Below, one piece after another: positions 18,889 through 28,070 of a stretch of DNA of 64,000 nucleotides. The notes under the pieces are model-generated. The model saw nothing but the letters and a program-made list of their open reading frames with translations, was not told the origin of the DNA and searched no databases. The first letter of the stretch is position 1; every line of letters begins with the position of its first letter. Both the position numbers and the translations under genes were made by a program. Source of the DNA: Phycisphaerales bacterium (lineage in GTDB: Bacteria; Planctomycetota; Phycisphaerae; Phycisphaerales; UBA1924); contig JADJMV010000004.1 of the NCBI GenBank assembly GCA_016709445.1, forward strand, positions 372,001-436,000, in the 5' to 3' direction.

Positions 18889-20376
18889 ATGGGCCAACCC
18901 AGCGGCTTCGGTGCCACTTCCCTCGACCGGGCCGCGGCACGCCTCTCCGCGGGAGATCCTGCCGGTGCCATCGAGCGGTGTCGTCAGATCTTGCGCCGGA
19001 CGCCCGACGACCCCCCGGCCCTCCGGCTGCTCGCGCAGGCCCAGCTTGTCGGCGGTGAGATCGAGGGCGCCCGGCACAGCCTGCGACGCCTCATCGCCCT
19101 CGAACCAACCGAGACCGCCCACGCCCGCCAGCTCGCGATGACGCTGCGGCAGGAGGCCCGTCTGCCAGAGGCCCACGAGGTCCTCGACGCCGCGATCTCG
19201 AAGGCGCCGGACGATTGCGCACTCCGGGCTTCAAAGGCCGAACTCTGCTTCCTCCAGGGCGAGTACGCCGCCGCGGCGGAGGTCCTCGGGCCCTGCCTCG
19301 GGCTCGGCGCTCTCCATCCCGCCGCCGCACAGGCCTTCGCCCGGCTCGCGCCACGTCTGGACCCTCGTGAACTCGCCATCGGTGTCCTGCGGTCAACGAT
19401 CGCCGCGAGCAGTGATCCACGGACCCGCTCCCGCCTGCTCTTCGAGACCGGGCGCCTGCTCGATGCGCTCGGACGCTACGACCCCGCCTTCGCCGCCTAC
19501 GACGAGGCCAACCGCCTCAAGCCCGCGCAACTCGACGAACAGGCCTACGCCGACGCGACCCACGAGATGCTGCAGAGCTGGACCCGCGAGTCGGCATCCA
19601 CCCCGCTCGAACCGGACCAGGGCGCCGAAGGCATCGTCTTCATCGTCGGCATGCCCCGGTCCGGAACGAGCCTGATCGAGCAGATGCTCGCGAGCCACCC
19701 CCAGATCCGCGGCGGCGGCGAGCGAACGGATATCGACGCGATCGTCCACCAGTTCACGGGCCCCGGCGCCCGCGGCATCAACCTCGTCCGCATGCCGCAA
19801 CAGGTCTCCTCGCAGCAGACGCGTCGGCTCGCCCACGACTACGCCCAGACCGTTGCCAAAGCCCGCGCCGAGGCCTCGATCCTCACCGACAAGGCGCCCT
19901 TCAACTTCATGCACCTCGGGCTGATCCAGAAGATCTGCCCCCGGGCGAAGGTGATCCACTGCGAACGTGAGCCGCTGGACACCTGCCTCTCGATCTTCTT
20001 CAACAACCTCGTCGGCTTCCACTCGCCGCCGCCGGATCTCCGCCGCATCGGCGAGCGCTACCGCCTCTACGAACAGGTCATGGCGCATTGGGCCCGGACG
20101 CTGTCTCTTCCAATGCTCTCACTCCGATATGAGGAGGTCGTGGAGCAGCCAGAGGCCCAGGCCAGGCGGCTCATCGACTTTGTGGGCGTCCCCTGGGACG
20201 ACGCGGTGCTGCGCTTCCACGAGAACCGGCGCGTCGTACTCACACCGAGTGCCGATCAGGTGCGGCGCCCGATCTACGACTCCAGCCGCGGCCGATGGAG
20301 GCACTACGAACGGCACCTCGCCCCCCTCCGCGCCGGACTGGCCGGCGTGAGCGAGGATCGCGCCGACCACGAGTGA
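18889..20376 (+). CDS. TPR protein with C-terminal sulfotransferase domain
   Basis: The start at 18889 has GGGGGAGGAG upstream; an earlier in-frame start lacks this. Residues 1-230 are tetratricopeptide-like (ARLSAGDPAGAIERCRQILR, LLFETGRLLDALGRYDPAFA). The C-terminal part is a PAPS-dependent sulfotransferase: the 5'-phosphosulfate loop GMPRSGTSLIEQMLASHPQI, a TDKAPFNFMHLGLI segment, and the 3'-phosphate-binding region near REPLDTCLSIFFNN. TPR-sulfotransferase fusions are common in planctomycetes and proteobacteria and are taken to sulfate carbohydrates or peptides; the acceptor is unknown. It is divergent from the VIT-VWA gene and convergent with the surface protein at 20560. Confidence 0.88.
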   Translation: MGQPSGFGATSLDRAAARLSAGDPAGAIERCRQILRRTPDDPPALRLLAQAQLVGGEIEGARHSLRRLIALEPTETAHARQLAMTLRQEARLPEAHEVLDAAISKAPDDCALRASKAELCFLQGEYAAAAEVLGPCLGLGALHPAAAQAFARLAPRLDPRELAIGVLRSTIAASSDPRTRSRLLFETGRLLDALGRYDPAFAAYDEANRLKPAQLDEQAYADATHEMLQSWTRESASTPLEPDQGAEGIVFIVGMPRSGTSLIEQMLASHPQIRGGGERTDIDAIVHQFTGPGARGINLVRMPQQVSSQQTRRLAHDYAQTVAKARAEASILTDKAPFNFMHLGLIQKICPRAKVIHCEREPLDTCLSIFFNNLVGFHSPPPDLRRIGERYRLYEQVMAHWARTLSLPMLSLRYEEVVEQPEAQARRLIDFVGVPWDDAVLRFHENRRVVLTPSADQVRRPIYDSSRGRWRHYERHLAPLRAGLAGVSEDRADHE

Positions 20377-20489
20377 GCGGAGCGCGGGCCCACTACAGCG
20401 ACACCAACCCGTGAGTGTTCGGGCCGATGGCTGTCTGGGCCCGAAGGCGTTCCGACCGAAGCATGCCCGGGTCCAAGCCCGTTCGAACC

Positions 20490-20524
20490 AAAAACAAGGC
20501 CGCCCGCAACAAGCGGGCGGCCTT
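20490..20524 (-). terminator. strong intrinsic terminator of the PAPG-CTERM gene
   Basis: A perfect 12-bp stem (AAGGCCGCCCGC at 20496-20507 with its complement at 20513-20524) closes an AACAA loop. Read on the minus strand it is followed by TTGTTTTT, a proper U-tract 36 bases after the stop at 20560. It may also stop plus-strand reading from the sulfotransferase gene. Confidence 0.85.
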
Positions 20525-20559
20525 TGGGTCAGGAATTGCTCAGCGAAGAGCGGTCGCGA

Positions 20560-21327
20560 TTAGCGACGGCGACGGGTGGCCGCGAGGCCGCCGAGGCCGA
20601 GCAGGGCCAGCGCGCCGGGGGCCGGAATCGCCCGGATCTCCATGCCGCTGGTGCCGGCGAAGCCGTTGTAGGCGCCGGAAGAGGTCCAGTTGCTGAAGCC
20701 GTAGCCAGCGTTGCCGCGGCCGCCGTCACGCATGTGAACGTCGCTGCCGTTGGAAGAGGCGGAAACGATCTGGTAGTACCAGTCGCCACCGCTGCTGAGG
20801 TCCACGGGCTGGATCATGATGAAGTAGTTGGTGTTGGCCGCGAGCGGGATGTTGACGTTCGCGGTGAGGCGACGGCCGGCGAGACCGAAGAGGGTGTCAC
20901 TGAAGTTGGCAGCGCCGGTGACCGCGGCGGTCTGGCTGGCGATGAGGGCGCCGGGGGTGCCGCCGTTGTTCTGCAGGATGTCGACCTGCAGGCCGTTGGC
21001 GGGGGTGCCGCCGAAGAAGGTGACGTAGTCGCCGGTGACCTGGGTGATCACGTTGTCGCCGGTGGTGCTGAAGTCGTCGCAGAGCATGAGGTCATAGACC
21101 GCACCGAACGCGCCGAGGCCCGAGTAGGCGTTGCCGTTGCCGTTGGCATAGGCCTGGTTGTCGGTGAAGCTCAGGCTGCTGTAGATCACGTTGCCGGAGC
21201 GCTGGCTGCCGCCGAACTCAGTGCCCTGACCGATGCTGCCGCCGTAGACGGAAGCATTCGCGGGATTGCCGCCCGCAACAGCGGTGCCGGCAGCGAGAAC
21301 CAAAGCCAAAATCGAAGCAGTCTTCAT
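20560..21327 (-). CDS. secreted protein with PEP-CTERM-like sorting signal (PAPG type)
   Basis: A signal peptide (MKTASILALVLAAGTAVAG) at the start at 21327, with GGGAGA upstream, is followed by an Asn/Gly/Ser-rich body of about 210 residues, which I cannot assign to a family. The C-terminus has the three-part sorting signal: PAPGALALLGLGGL, a hydrophobic stretch, then ATRRRR. PEP-CTERM-type signals are processed by an exosortase/archaeosortase-like transpeptidase, and no such enzyme is in this window. The protein is therefore probably displayed at the surface or released into an extracellular matrix. A strong terminator and a long AT-richer upstream region suggest a well-expressed single-gene unit. 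Confidence 0.82.
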   Translation of the reverse strand: MKTASILALVLAAGTAVAGGNPANASVYGGSIGQGTEFGGSQRSGNVIYSSLSFTDNQAYANGNGNAYSGLGAFGAVYDLMLCDDFSTTGDNVITQVTGDYVTFFGGTPANGLQVDILQNNGGTPGALIASQTAAVTGAANFSDTLFGLAGRRLTANVNIPLAANTNYFIMIQPVDLSSGGDWYYQIVSASSNGSDVHMRDGGRGNAGYGFSNWTSSGAYNGFAGTSGMEIRAIPAPGALALLGLGGLAATRRRR

Positions 21328-21618
21328 CTTGAGTCTCCCTCTGGAAATGATGGAACAGCGTGTCCTATGACGAACCGTCGCATTCAACCGAGCGGAGAAC
21401 GCCCCCACTCGCATATCGAATCACTTGTTGAGTACAACCGTTATCCCCACGGTCTCTCTCAATCTCTCCTGCCAGCTCTCCACCGGCATGCGTCATGTTA
21501 CCAGTGCGAGGCCGCGATGCAATCCCCTTTTTGTGCAGATGCAAGAGAATATTTGAAACCTTTTCTCCGCACGAAAATGTCCGCTAACTGAGGCCGCGTT
21601 TTTGGGACCCAATACCGA
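21328..21618. other. intergenic region upstream of the PAPG-CTERM gene, no gene seen
   Basis: About 290 bases between the surface-protein start and the dUTPase stop. The part near 21,400-21,570 is AT-richer than the surroundings and presumably holds the surface-protein promoter. I see no hairpin-plus-U-tract and no RNA gene. Confidence 0.5.
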
Positions 21619-22131
21619 TCATCCCCCCGCCGAAGCGGCCCCGGAGCCCACGCCGGTCGATCCAAATCCCCCAGATCCACGCGCCGTCTCCGCAAGATCT
21701 TGCGAAACCACCAGGATCAGGGCCCGCGAGACGGGCGCGACGACCAACTGCGCCACCCGATCGCCATGAGAAACCCGGACCGGGGCCGGTCCCAGATTGA
21801 TCAACGCTACAAAAAGCTCCCCCCGGTAGTCCGCGTCGATCGTCCCCGGAGCGTTCACCACCGTCAGCCCATGGCGCACCGCCAATCCCGAGCGAGGCCG
21901 GACCTGCCCCTCAAACCCCTCCGGTAACGCGAGCGCCAGGCCGGTCGGCACCTTGACGATCTGCCCCGGCGCGATCTCGATCGCCGACGCCGCGATCTCG
22001 CCACGCGGCAGACACGCCGCCAGATCCATGCCGGCAGCGTGCTCGGTCTGATACGCAGGCGCCGCCGCGCGCGTGTCCAGGAGCTTGATTTGCAGCGAGG
22101 GATGAGCCGCAGGATGTGCGCCGGTGTGCAT
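21619..22131 (-). CDS. dut: dUTP diphosphatase
   Basis: The 170-residue frame shows all five motifs of the trimeric dUTPase family: HAAGMDLAA (1), RPRSGLAVRH (2), NAPGTIDADYRGE (3, with the catalytic Asp), GDRVAQLVV (4) and GSGGFGSTG (5). The enzyme hydrolyses dUTP to dUMP and pyrophosphate, which keeps uracil out of DNA and supplies thymidylate synthesis. It acts in the cytoplasm as a homotrimer. A short N-terminal and a Gly/Ala-rich C-terminal extension flank the core. The 22166 gene lies 34 bases upstream in the same direction. Confidence 0.95.
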   Translation of the reverse strand: MHTGAHPAAHPSLQIKLLDTRAAAPAYQTEHAAGMDLAACLPRGEIAASAIEIAPGQIVKVPTGLALALPEGFEGQVRPRSGLAVRHGLTVVNAPGTIDADYRGELFVALINLGPAPVRVSHGDRVAQLVVAPVSRALILVVSQDLAETARGSGGFGSTGVGSGAASAGG

Positions 22132-22165
22132 GCCGGAACGCTAGCACAGGCGCCCGCGATCTGCT

Positions 22166-22471
22166 CTACCGGTCGGGCGCACCGACCAGCGCGAGCTGCT
22201 CGGCCAACTCCGCATCCTCGACGCCGAGCCGGTCGCGCACCCTGCGCATGCTGCGGTCGATGGTCTCGATCATGCGCCGAGTCGACTGGATCGCGTTGTC
22301 GATCGAGCTGGCGCCGGTCACCTGTTTGAGCGGGTCCGTCTGACGCAGCTCCGCGAGCCGACGCTCCGAGACCGCCTTCGCCTCGATCAGCCCGTGCAGG
22401 AGCGACTCGGCCTGCCGCCGCGCCACCGCCGTACGAGAAAAGATGGAAACCGTCGCTGAACCCGTGATCAT
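22166..22471 (-). CDS. small helical protein of unknown function
   Basis: A 101-residue frame starts at 22471 with GAGGAA about eight bases upstream. The sequence is soluble and largely helical (RQAESLLHGLIEAKAVSERR; SSIDNAIQSTRRMIETIDRS), suggesting a helical bundle or coiled coil. No family is recognised. It precedes dut by 34 bases and follows the CapD-like gene by 135 bases on the same strand. Confidence 0.6.
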   Translation of the reverse strand: MITGSATVSIFSRTAVARRQAESLLHGLIEAKAVSERRLAELRQTDPLKQVTGASSIDNAIQSTRRMIETIDRSMRRVRDRLGVEDAELAEQLALVGAPDR

Positions 22472-22606
22472 CCGTGGTTCCTCGTCATTCGCCCGGCAGG
22501 CTCTTTGGGAATCCCCGCCCCCGGCCAAACGTCTCCGATCCAACGCATTCTCCCGCCGCCCGCCCCACAGTCAAGCCGATACCAAACATTGTCCTATCGG
22601 ACCTTC

Positions 22607-24196
22607 CTAGCCCACCCGCCGCAAGCCGGCCGGCTCCATCTCCGGCAGGCACGCTCGGAGCGCCGCAAGCACCTCTCGCGCCTCATGAAGCCGCCGAGCC
22701 TCGTCCAGACACCCGATCAGTTCCGACATCTCCGGGAGCGGATCGGCCGCCGACTCGAGCGCCCGGATCCCCGGGTGCCGCGTCGGCCGGAGCCGCTCGG
22801 CCCGGTAGGTCAGCTCCTCGTCGAGCTTCTCCCCAGGCCGGATCCCCGTGAAGAGGATCTCCACGCGCTCGGCCCGTCCCGCCTCCTCCCCGGGCGCCCC
22901 GCACTCGAAGCCGTGCAGCCGCACGAAGCGCTCCGCCAGATCCAGGATCCGGATCGGCGCCCCCATGTCGAGGACGAAGAGCGGCGCGTCGGCCCGCAGC
23001 CCGCTGGGCCCCTCGGTGCTCAACGCCGCCGCCTGCGCCACCAGCGTCGCGGCCTCGGGGATCGTCATGAAGAACCGCGTCATCCGCGGATCGGTCACCG
23101 TGATCGGGCCCCCGTCGGCCAGCTGCGCCGCCCAGATCGGCAGCACGCTGCACGCCGAGCCGAGCACGTTCCCAAACCGCACCACCGAGAAGGTCGTCCC
23201 GCCTCGACGCCCGCCCTCGCGCTCCCGCCCGTGCAGCCAGCGCACATACAGCTCCGCGACCCGCTTGGTCGCCCCCATCACGCTCGTGGGATGCACCGCC
23301 TTGTCGGTCGAGATGAGCACGAACCGGCCGCAGCCGCACGCCGCGGCCGCGTCCGCAACGCTCTTGGTCCCAAACACGTTGTTCGTCACCGCATGGGCCG
23401 GGTGATCCTCCATCAGGGGGACATGCTTGTGGGCCGCGGCGTGAAACACCACATCGGGACGCAGCTCGCCCAGCAGCCGCCTCGTCGCCGGCGCATCGAC
23501 GACATCGTGGAGCACCGCCCGCCGCACCGCCCCGGTCGCGCCCAACTGCCGATCGACCTCGAACAGCGCGTTCTCCGATCGCTCCATCAGGATCAAGAGT
23601 TCCGGCTCAAATCCGGCCGCGATCCGGGCCAGTTCGCTCCCGATCGACCCGCCCGCCCCCGTGATCAGCACGCGCTTCCCGCGCAGCACCCGCCCCACCG
23701 CCGCGCGATCGAGCCGGTGCGGCTCCCGCCCGATCAATTGGGCCGGGTCGATCGCCCCCCGCACGGGGCGCCACCAGCCGGACGTGGGCCCGCTCGGGGC
23801 CATCACCTCCCGCAGCGGCGGGATGAATCGCTCCTCGACCCCCTGCTCCGCCAGACGGCGCGAGACATCGGCGATCACCGCCGGCATCGTCGCCGGCAGG
23901 CTCACAACCGCCGCCCGCACCCGCAGCCGGTCTCGGACCCGCCCGAGATCCTCGAGCGTTCCCAGCACGGCCAGCCCGTGGCCGGGAGTCGAATCCGTGG
24001 CGATCGCACCCACGCCAGAAGCCAGCCGCTCACCGACAACCAGGCACCCGACCGGCTCGGGGCTCACCGCCGCGGCCCGGCACTGCTGCGCCAGGGAAGT
24101 CAGTGTCTCGACGGTCCCGATCAGCACCGTCGTCGAGCCACCCAGCGGCTTGAACTCGGCGTCGTGCGTGGCGATCGGGCGGTCGGGATTGGGCAT
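22607..24196 (-). CDS. CapD/WbpM-like nucleotide-sugar 4,6-dehydratase (soluble form)
   Basis: The start at 24196 gives a protein of about 529 residues. The N-terminal 165 residues form a Rossmann-like region typical of CapD proteins but without the transmembrane helices of WbpM. The catalytic domain has the NAD-binding GAGGSIGSELAR, the HAAAHKHVPLMEDHP region, and the dehydratase signature ISTDKAVHPTSVMGATKRVA in which Met-x3-Lys replaces Tyr-x3-Lys. Such enzymes convert UDP-GlcNAc or a related sugar to a 4-keto-6-deoxy form for polysaccharide or flagellin glycan synthesis. With the nearby GDP-mannose-type pyrophosphorylase it fits glycan precursor supply. Confidence 0.85.
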   Translation of the reverse strand: MPNPDRPIATHDAEFKPLGGSTTVLIGTVETLTSLAQQCRAAAVSPEPVGCLVVGERLASGVGAIATDSTPGHGLAVLGTLEDLGRVRDRLRVRAAVVSLPATMPAVIADVSRRLAEQGVEERFIPPLREVMAPSGPTSGWWRPVRGAIDPAQLIGREPHRLDRAAVGRVLRGKRVLITGAGGSIGSELARIAAGFEPELLILMERSENALFEVDRQLGATGAVRRAVLHDVVDAPATRRLLGELRPDVVFHAAAHKHVPLMEDHPAHAVTNNVFGTKSVADAAAACGCGRFVLISTDKAVHPTSVMGATKRVAELYVRWLHGREREGGRRGGTTFSVVRFGNVLGSACSVLPIWAAQLADGGPITVTDPRMTRFFMTIPEAATLVAQAAALSTEGPSGLRADAPLFVLDMGAPIRILDLAERFVRLHGFECGAPGEEAGRAERVEILFTGIRPGEKLDEELTYRAERLRPTRHPGIRALESAADPLPEMSELIGCLDEARRLHEAREVLAALRACLPEMEPAGLRRVG

Positions 24197-24314
24197 GGGG
24201 CAAGCCTCCGCGGGGGCAAGCCGCCCCGGCGCAGGTGTTATCGGCACAAACCCGCCCGCGCTGAGCGACAATTCCGCCAAGCAGGGTCGCCCGGCCCGTG
24301 GTCTACTGTCCGCC

Positions 24315-24961
24315 ATGATTTGTCGCATCTCGGGCACCCTCGCGTCCGTCGAGGCCAATATCGCGACCGTGGAACTCCCCGCGCTGGGGCTGGCGCGGCA
24401 GGTCCTCCTGCCCACCTACCTCGCCGACCGCCTCGCCGAGCAGGTCGGACGCCCGATCACGCTCCACACCCTCGAATACCTCGAGTCGCACGGCCAGGGC
24501 ACCAGCTTCATCCCCGACTGATCGGGTTTGCCCAGCCCGAAGACCGCCGCTTCTTCGAGATCTTCACCAGTGTCAAAGGCTTGGGAAATCGTAAGACCTT
24601 GCGGGCCATGGCCTTACCGCCGAGCCAGATCGCCGCGATGGTCGCCGCCCGCGATGTGAAGGGGCTCCAGAAACTCCCCGAAATCGGCAAGCGCCTGGCC
24701 GAGACCATGATCGCCGAACTCACCGGCAAGCTCGATGCGTTCGTCGATCCCGGAATTCTCGTCGAACCCAAAGCAGGCTCCGCCCTCGCGGCCCGACCCG
24801 AAGCCGCCGGGCCGGCGGCCGAGGCGACCGAGGTCCTCCTGGCCCTGGGCCAGACGCTCGCCGAGGCCGAGCGCGTCATCGAGCGAGCCCTGCGCGAGGC
24901 CGGCGAGACGCGCCTCACAAGCGAACAGATCGTCGCCCGGGTCTTCGGTCAGGAACCGTGA
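24315..24961 (+). CDS. ruvA: Holliday junction branch migration protein RuvA; frameshifted at a C4 run
   Basis: The ATG at 24315 opens the RuvA OB-fold domain (MICRISGTLASVEANIATVE). The frame stops at once after GTSFIP, but restoring one C in the CCCC run at 24512-24515 gives FIPRLIGFAQPEDRRFFEIF, the normal RuvA junction. The HhH region follows (SVKGLGNRKTLRAM; LPEIGKRLAETMIAEL), with a flexible linker and a C-terminal domain III ending at 24961. RuvA binds four-way junctions as a tetramer and loads the RuvB motor. No ruvB or ruvC is adjacent. An essential-type gene broken only by a homopolymer shift points to a sequence error. Confidence 0.9.
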
Positions 24962-24965
24962 AGCC

Positions 24966-25175
24966 CTACCGACCCAGGGAGAACAGCCCGGCGCCCCCGG
25001 CGATAAAGATGCCCAGCCACACCAAGCCCTTGATGAGGTAGAACAGGAATGCCGCGGCCCCGATCCGCTTGAGCCAGCGCCCGCCGCGGACCGAGTTCAC
25101 CGGACATTCCGCCGGAGGGCTCGCGGCATCGACAGGGAGATTGGAGTTCCGGCGCGCCATCTGGTCAGACATCAT
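24966..25175 (-). CDS. small single-span membrane protein
   Basis: A 69-residue frame starts at 25175 with GAGG close upstream. The N-terminal 35 residues are polar; one hydrophobic helix follows (IGAAAFLFYLIKGLVWLGIF) and the chain ends GGAGLFSLGR. The frame is open for longer upstream, but the double ATG with a ribosome-binding site is the better start. No family is recognised. It is convergent with ruvA, whose stop is 4 bases away, and divergent from the manC-like gene. Confidence 0.55.
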   Translation of the reverse strand: MMSDQMARRNSNLPVDAASPPAECPVNSVRGGRWLKRIGAAAFLFYLIKGLVWLGIFIAGGAGLFSLGR

Positions 25176-25387
25176 TCCACCTCGCGGGCCGGAAATCAGG
25201 TCGCCGAAGATCCAAAGCGACCACCGGTCCCGGTTGATGTGGTTCGGATCGTTGGCCCGGACCCCGCAGCGAACCTTCCGAGCCCGGCCCAAAACCAGTA
25301 CCCGAGAGTCCTGAAAGAGCGCGAACGAGCAAAACCCCCCACCACCGTTGCGGCCACCAGCCCGGCGAACCGACACAGATCCACACC

Positions 25388-26495
25388 ATGCGCTACGCGA
25401 TGATCATGGCCGGCGGGACAGGAACCAGGCTCTGGCCCATGAGCCGGAAGGCCCTCCCCAAGCAACTCATCCCCTTCGTCTTTCGCGAGAACAGCCCGAC
25501 ACCCTGCTCCCTCCTCGAACTCGCGGCCGCGCGGCTCGAAGGGCTGGTGCCGCCAGAGCGTCGCACGATCTGCACGGGCGAGCGTTATCGGACCGAGATC
25601 GAGCGCGCCCTCCCCGAGTTCCGGGGCGACCGCATCCTCGGCGAACCAGAGGGCCGCGACACGATCAACGCCGTCGGCTTCGGGGCCGCGGTGTTCGGAG
25701 CGAGCGATCCCGACGCCCTCTTCGCCGTCCTCACCGCCGACCACATCATCGAGCCCGACTCGGTCTTCCGTGAAGCGATGGACCTGGGCTTCCGGCTCGT
25801 CGAGGCCGACCCCTCGCGACTGGTCACCTTCGCGATCAAGCCCACCTTCCCCGCCACCGGCTATGGCTACGTGCAGCGCGGCGAGGCTGTCGCCGGGTTC
25901 GACGCCCGCGCATTCCGCGTCCGCGAGTTCAAGGAGAAGCCGGACCTGGCGACCGCGACCCGGTATGTCGAGAGCGGTGAGTATGGATGGAACGCCGGCA
26001 TGTTTGTCTTCCATGCCGCGACGTTCATGCTGCTCGAGCAGTACCACCCGATCAACGCGGCCGGCCTGCGGCGCATCGCCTCTGTGTGGGACGGGCCGGA
26101 GCGGGCCCGGGTGCTCACCGAGGTCTACCCGACGCTCCCCAAGACCAGCGTCGACTACGGCATCATGGAACCCGCCTCGCGCGATGATTCGGTCACCATC
26201 TGCGGCGTCGACATGGACCTCAGCTGGCTCGACGTCGGGAGCTGGCCCCGCCTACGCCGAGACCATCGCCCCCGACGGCGAGGGGAACCGGGTCCGAGGC
26301 GCCGGCGACGCCGTGCTCCTCGACAGCACCGACAATCTCGTCATCACCGGCGGCATGCCCGGCCACACCGTCGCGATGGTCGGCTGCGAGGGCCTCATCG
26401 TCATCCACACCGACGACGCGACGCTCATCATGCCGGCGGAGAAAGCCCAGGACGTGAAAAAGGTCCATGAGCAGGTGCGAGACGACCTCAAGTAG
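25388..26495 (+). CDS. manC: mannose-1-phosphate guanylyltransferase (GDP-mannose pyrophosphorylase); frameshifted
   Basis: The N-terminus carries the nucleotide-binding signature MAGGTGTRLWPMSRKALPKQ, and VREFKEKPDLATA has the substrate-binding Lys. NAGMFVFHAATF and the DYGIMEPA motif complete the family pattern. The frame breaks at the CCCC run at 26246-26249. Removing one C restores WLDVGSWPAYAETIAPDGEG and a normal C-terminal part ending at 26495. At about 368 residues it lacks the phosphomannose isomerase domain of bifunctional ManC/AlgA. It makes GDP-mannose from GTP and mannose-1-phosphate for glycan synthesis. Confidence 0.88.
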
Positions 26496-26496
26496 T

Positions 26497-26590
26497 TGTG
26501 GTGCGGGCTTGCAGCCTGCACGACCCATGAGTGCTCCGCCGGCCCCTGTGTGAGAACCAACATCCGTGCAGGCTGGGAGCCTGCACCACA
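26497..26590. repeat. paired palindromic repeat (REP/BIME-like)
   Basis: Two 24-base units in inverted orientation (26497-26520 and 26567-26590) flank a 46-base spacer. Each unit is itself a hairpin, for example GTGCAGGCT-GGG-AGCCTGCAC at 26566-26586. The units share the ends TGTGGTGC and GCCTGCA. The arrangement matches extragenic palindromic elements; the right-hand unit touches the ruvX start. Confidence 0.8.
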
Positions 26591-27070
26591 ATGGTCCACG
26601 CCGATACACTCCGTGCCGTGCGCTACCTTTGCATCGATCTCGGCGACAAACGCACCGGCCTCGCCGTCGGCGACAACATGCTCCGCCTGGCCTCACCCGT
26701 CGAGGTGCTCGAGATCCCGCGAGACCGCGATCGGGGCCGCGCGCTCATGGCCGCCCTCGCCCACGCCATCGACGAGCATCTCGGCCCCAACGACCAACTC
26801 GTCATCGGCCTGCCCCTCAATATGGACGGGACCGAGGGCCCCCGGGCAAAGCTCGTCCGCGAGTTCGGCCTCGCCCTCGCCGACCTGGCCCGACGCCGGC
26901 TCCACTTCCACGACGAACGCCTCAGCTCCGTCCAGGCCGACTGGGACATGGGACAGACCGGCATGACCCACAAGCAGAAAAAGCAGAAACGCGACGCCCT
27001 CGCCGCCGCGGCCATCCTGCGCGACTTCCTCAACTCGCAATCCTCACCCTCCGAGTCGCCCCCCGCCTGA
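26591..27070 (+). CDS. ruvX: Holliday junction resolvase-like protein RuvX (YqgF)
   Basis: The family begins RYLCIDLGDKRTGLAVGD, with the first catalytic Asp in CIDLGDKRTG, and continues with VIGLPLNMDGTEG and LHFHDERLSSVQA (the acidic residue) to the final Asp in KRDALAAAAILRDFL. I give the first ATG (26591), but it abuts a palindromic repeat. The GTG at 26618 would start the protein exactly at the family's usual first residue and may be the true start. YqgF proteins act in rRNA maturation (16S pre-rRNA 5' end) and have RNase H-like nuclease folds. Confidence 0.88.
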   Translation: MVHADTLRAVRYLCIDLGDKRTGLAVGDNMLRLASPVEVLEIPRDRDRGRALMAALAHAIDEHLGPNDQLVIGLPLNMDGTEGPRAKLVREFGLALADLARRRLHFHDERLSSVQADWDMGQTGMTHKQKKQKRDALAAAAILRDFLNSQSSPSESPPA

Positions 27071-27170
27071 CACCCACCGGCCAGGCGATGCGGAACCCGC
27101 CCGCCCCGCCGGGGGTCCAACAATCCAACATCCCGGATGGCTCGGACGGACCCCATGGAAGGAGCCCGAC

Positions 27171-28070
27171 ATGCTCGCCCTGCTCATCGCCACCCTCCAA
27201 CTCGCGGCCGCCGCCGCGGGCCTCTGGCTCCTACCCACCCCGGAGGCCTCGGCCCAGCCCGAACTGCCCCCCGCCAGCCCGCGCGTGCAGCCCGACCCCG
27301 TCGAGCCGCCGACACCCCTCCCCATCGAGAACACCGACGAACTGCTGACCGCCCTCGAGCACGCCGGCGACAACATCCATGAGCTGAGCGCCGACGTCCG
27401 CTACGTGAAGGAGTTCTCGATCCAGGGCGACACGCAGATCCGCGAGGGACGCCTCGCCTTCGAGAGCAAGCCCGACGAGTCCGAGGGCGGCCCGCCCGCC
27501 CGCCGCTTCGCGCTCGACTTCAACAAGCTCATCGTCGGCGGGCGCGTGGAGGACTCCGACACCCGATTCCGCGAGCAGTACATCTTCGACGGCGAGTGGC
27601 TCGCCGAGATCCACCCGATCGACAAGGAGTTCGTCCGCCGTCAGGTCGTGCCCCCCGGCGAGCGGTGGGACCCGCTCAAGATCGGCGAGGGACCCTTCCC
27701 CATCCCGATCCAGCAGAAGCGCGACGAGATCCTCTCCCGCTTCGACGCCGCGCTCGTCGACAGCCAGGAAGCCGTGGACGACCGCCCGCTCGTCGGCATC
27801 GCCGGCAAGTGCTACCAACTCAAGCTCACCCCACGCGCCGACGCAGGCGACAGCGATCTGAAGGAGATCCGCATCTGGTACGAGAAGGACACACTCCTGC
27901 CCCGCATCGCCCGCACAGTGAACAACGCCGGCGACGTCTCCCTCGTCCTGCTCAAGAACCTCAAGCTCAACGGTGATGCCGATATCGGCGAGGCAGAGCT
28001 CTCCACCCAGCCCCCCGCCGATCTCGCCGGTTGGAACTACACGCAGCAAGACTACCGGGCCGACCAATGA
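27171..28070 (+). CDS. LolA-like exported lipoprotein-carrier-type protein
   Basis: The ATG at 27171 follows GGAAGGAG and opens a signal peptide (MLALLIATLQLAAAAAGLWL). After a Pro-rich linker the body has the LolA/LolB-type beta fold (ELSADVRYVKEFSIQGDTQI, REGRLAFES, then YIFDGEWLAEIHP). LolA shuttles lipoproteins across the periplasm; in planctomycetes LolA-like proteins are numerous and their cargo is unproven. The stop overlaps the start of the next gene (ATGA at 28067-28070), so the two are translationally coupled and probably work together. Confidence 0.75.
   Translation: MLALLIATLQLAAAAAGLWLLPTPEASAQPELPPASPRVQPDPVEPPTPLPIENTDELLTALEHAGDNIHELSADVRYVKEFSIQGDTQIREGRLAFESKPDESEGGPPARRFALDFNKLIVGGRVEDSDTRFREQYIFDGEWLAEIHPIDKEFVRRQVVPPGERWDPLKIGEGPFPIPIQQKRDEILSRFDAALVDSQEAVDDRPLVGIAGKCYQLKLTPRADAGDSDLKEIRIWYEKDTLLPRIARTVNNAGDVSLVLLKNLKLNGDADIGEAELSTQPPADLAGWNYTQQDYRADQ

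Noticed and set aside
20440..20490. GTTCGAACC-containing stretch as a tRNA T-arm
   Set aside because: No matching acceptor, D-arm or anticodon arm could be built around it; it lies beside the terminator hairpin.
20496..20524. Stem-loop as a transposon end or attachment site
   Set aside because: Its position 36 bases after a stop and the U-tract on the minus strand fit a terminator; no transposase or target duplication is visible.
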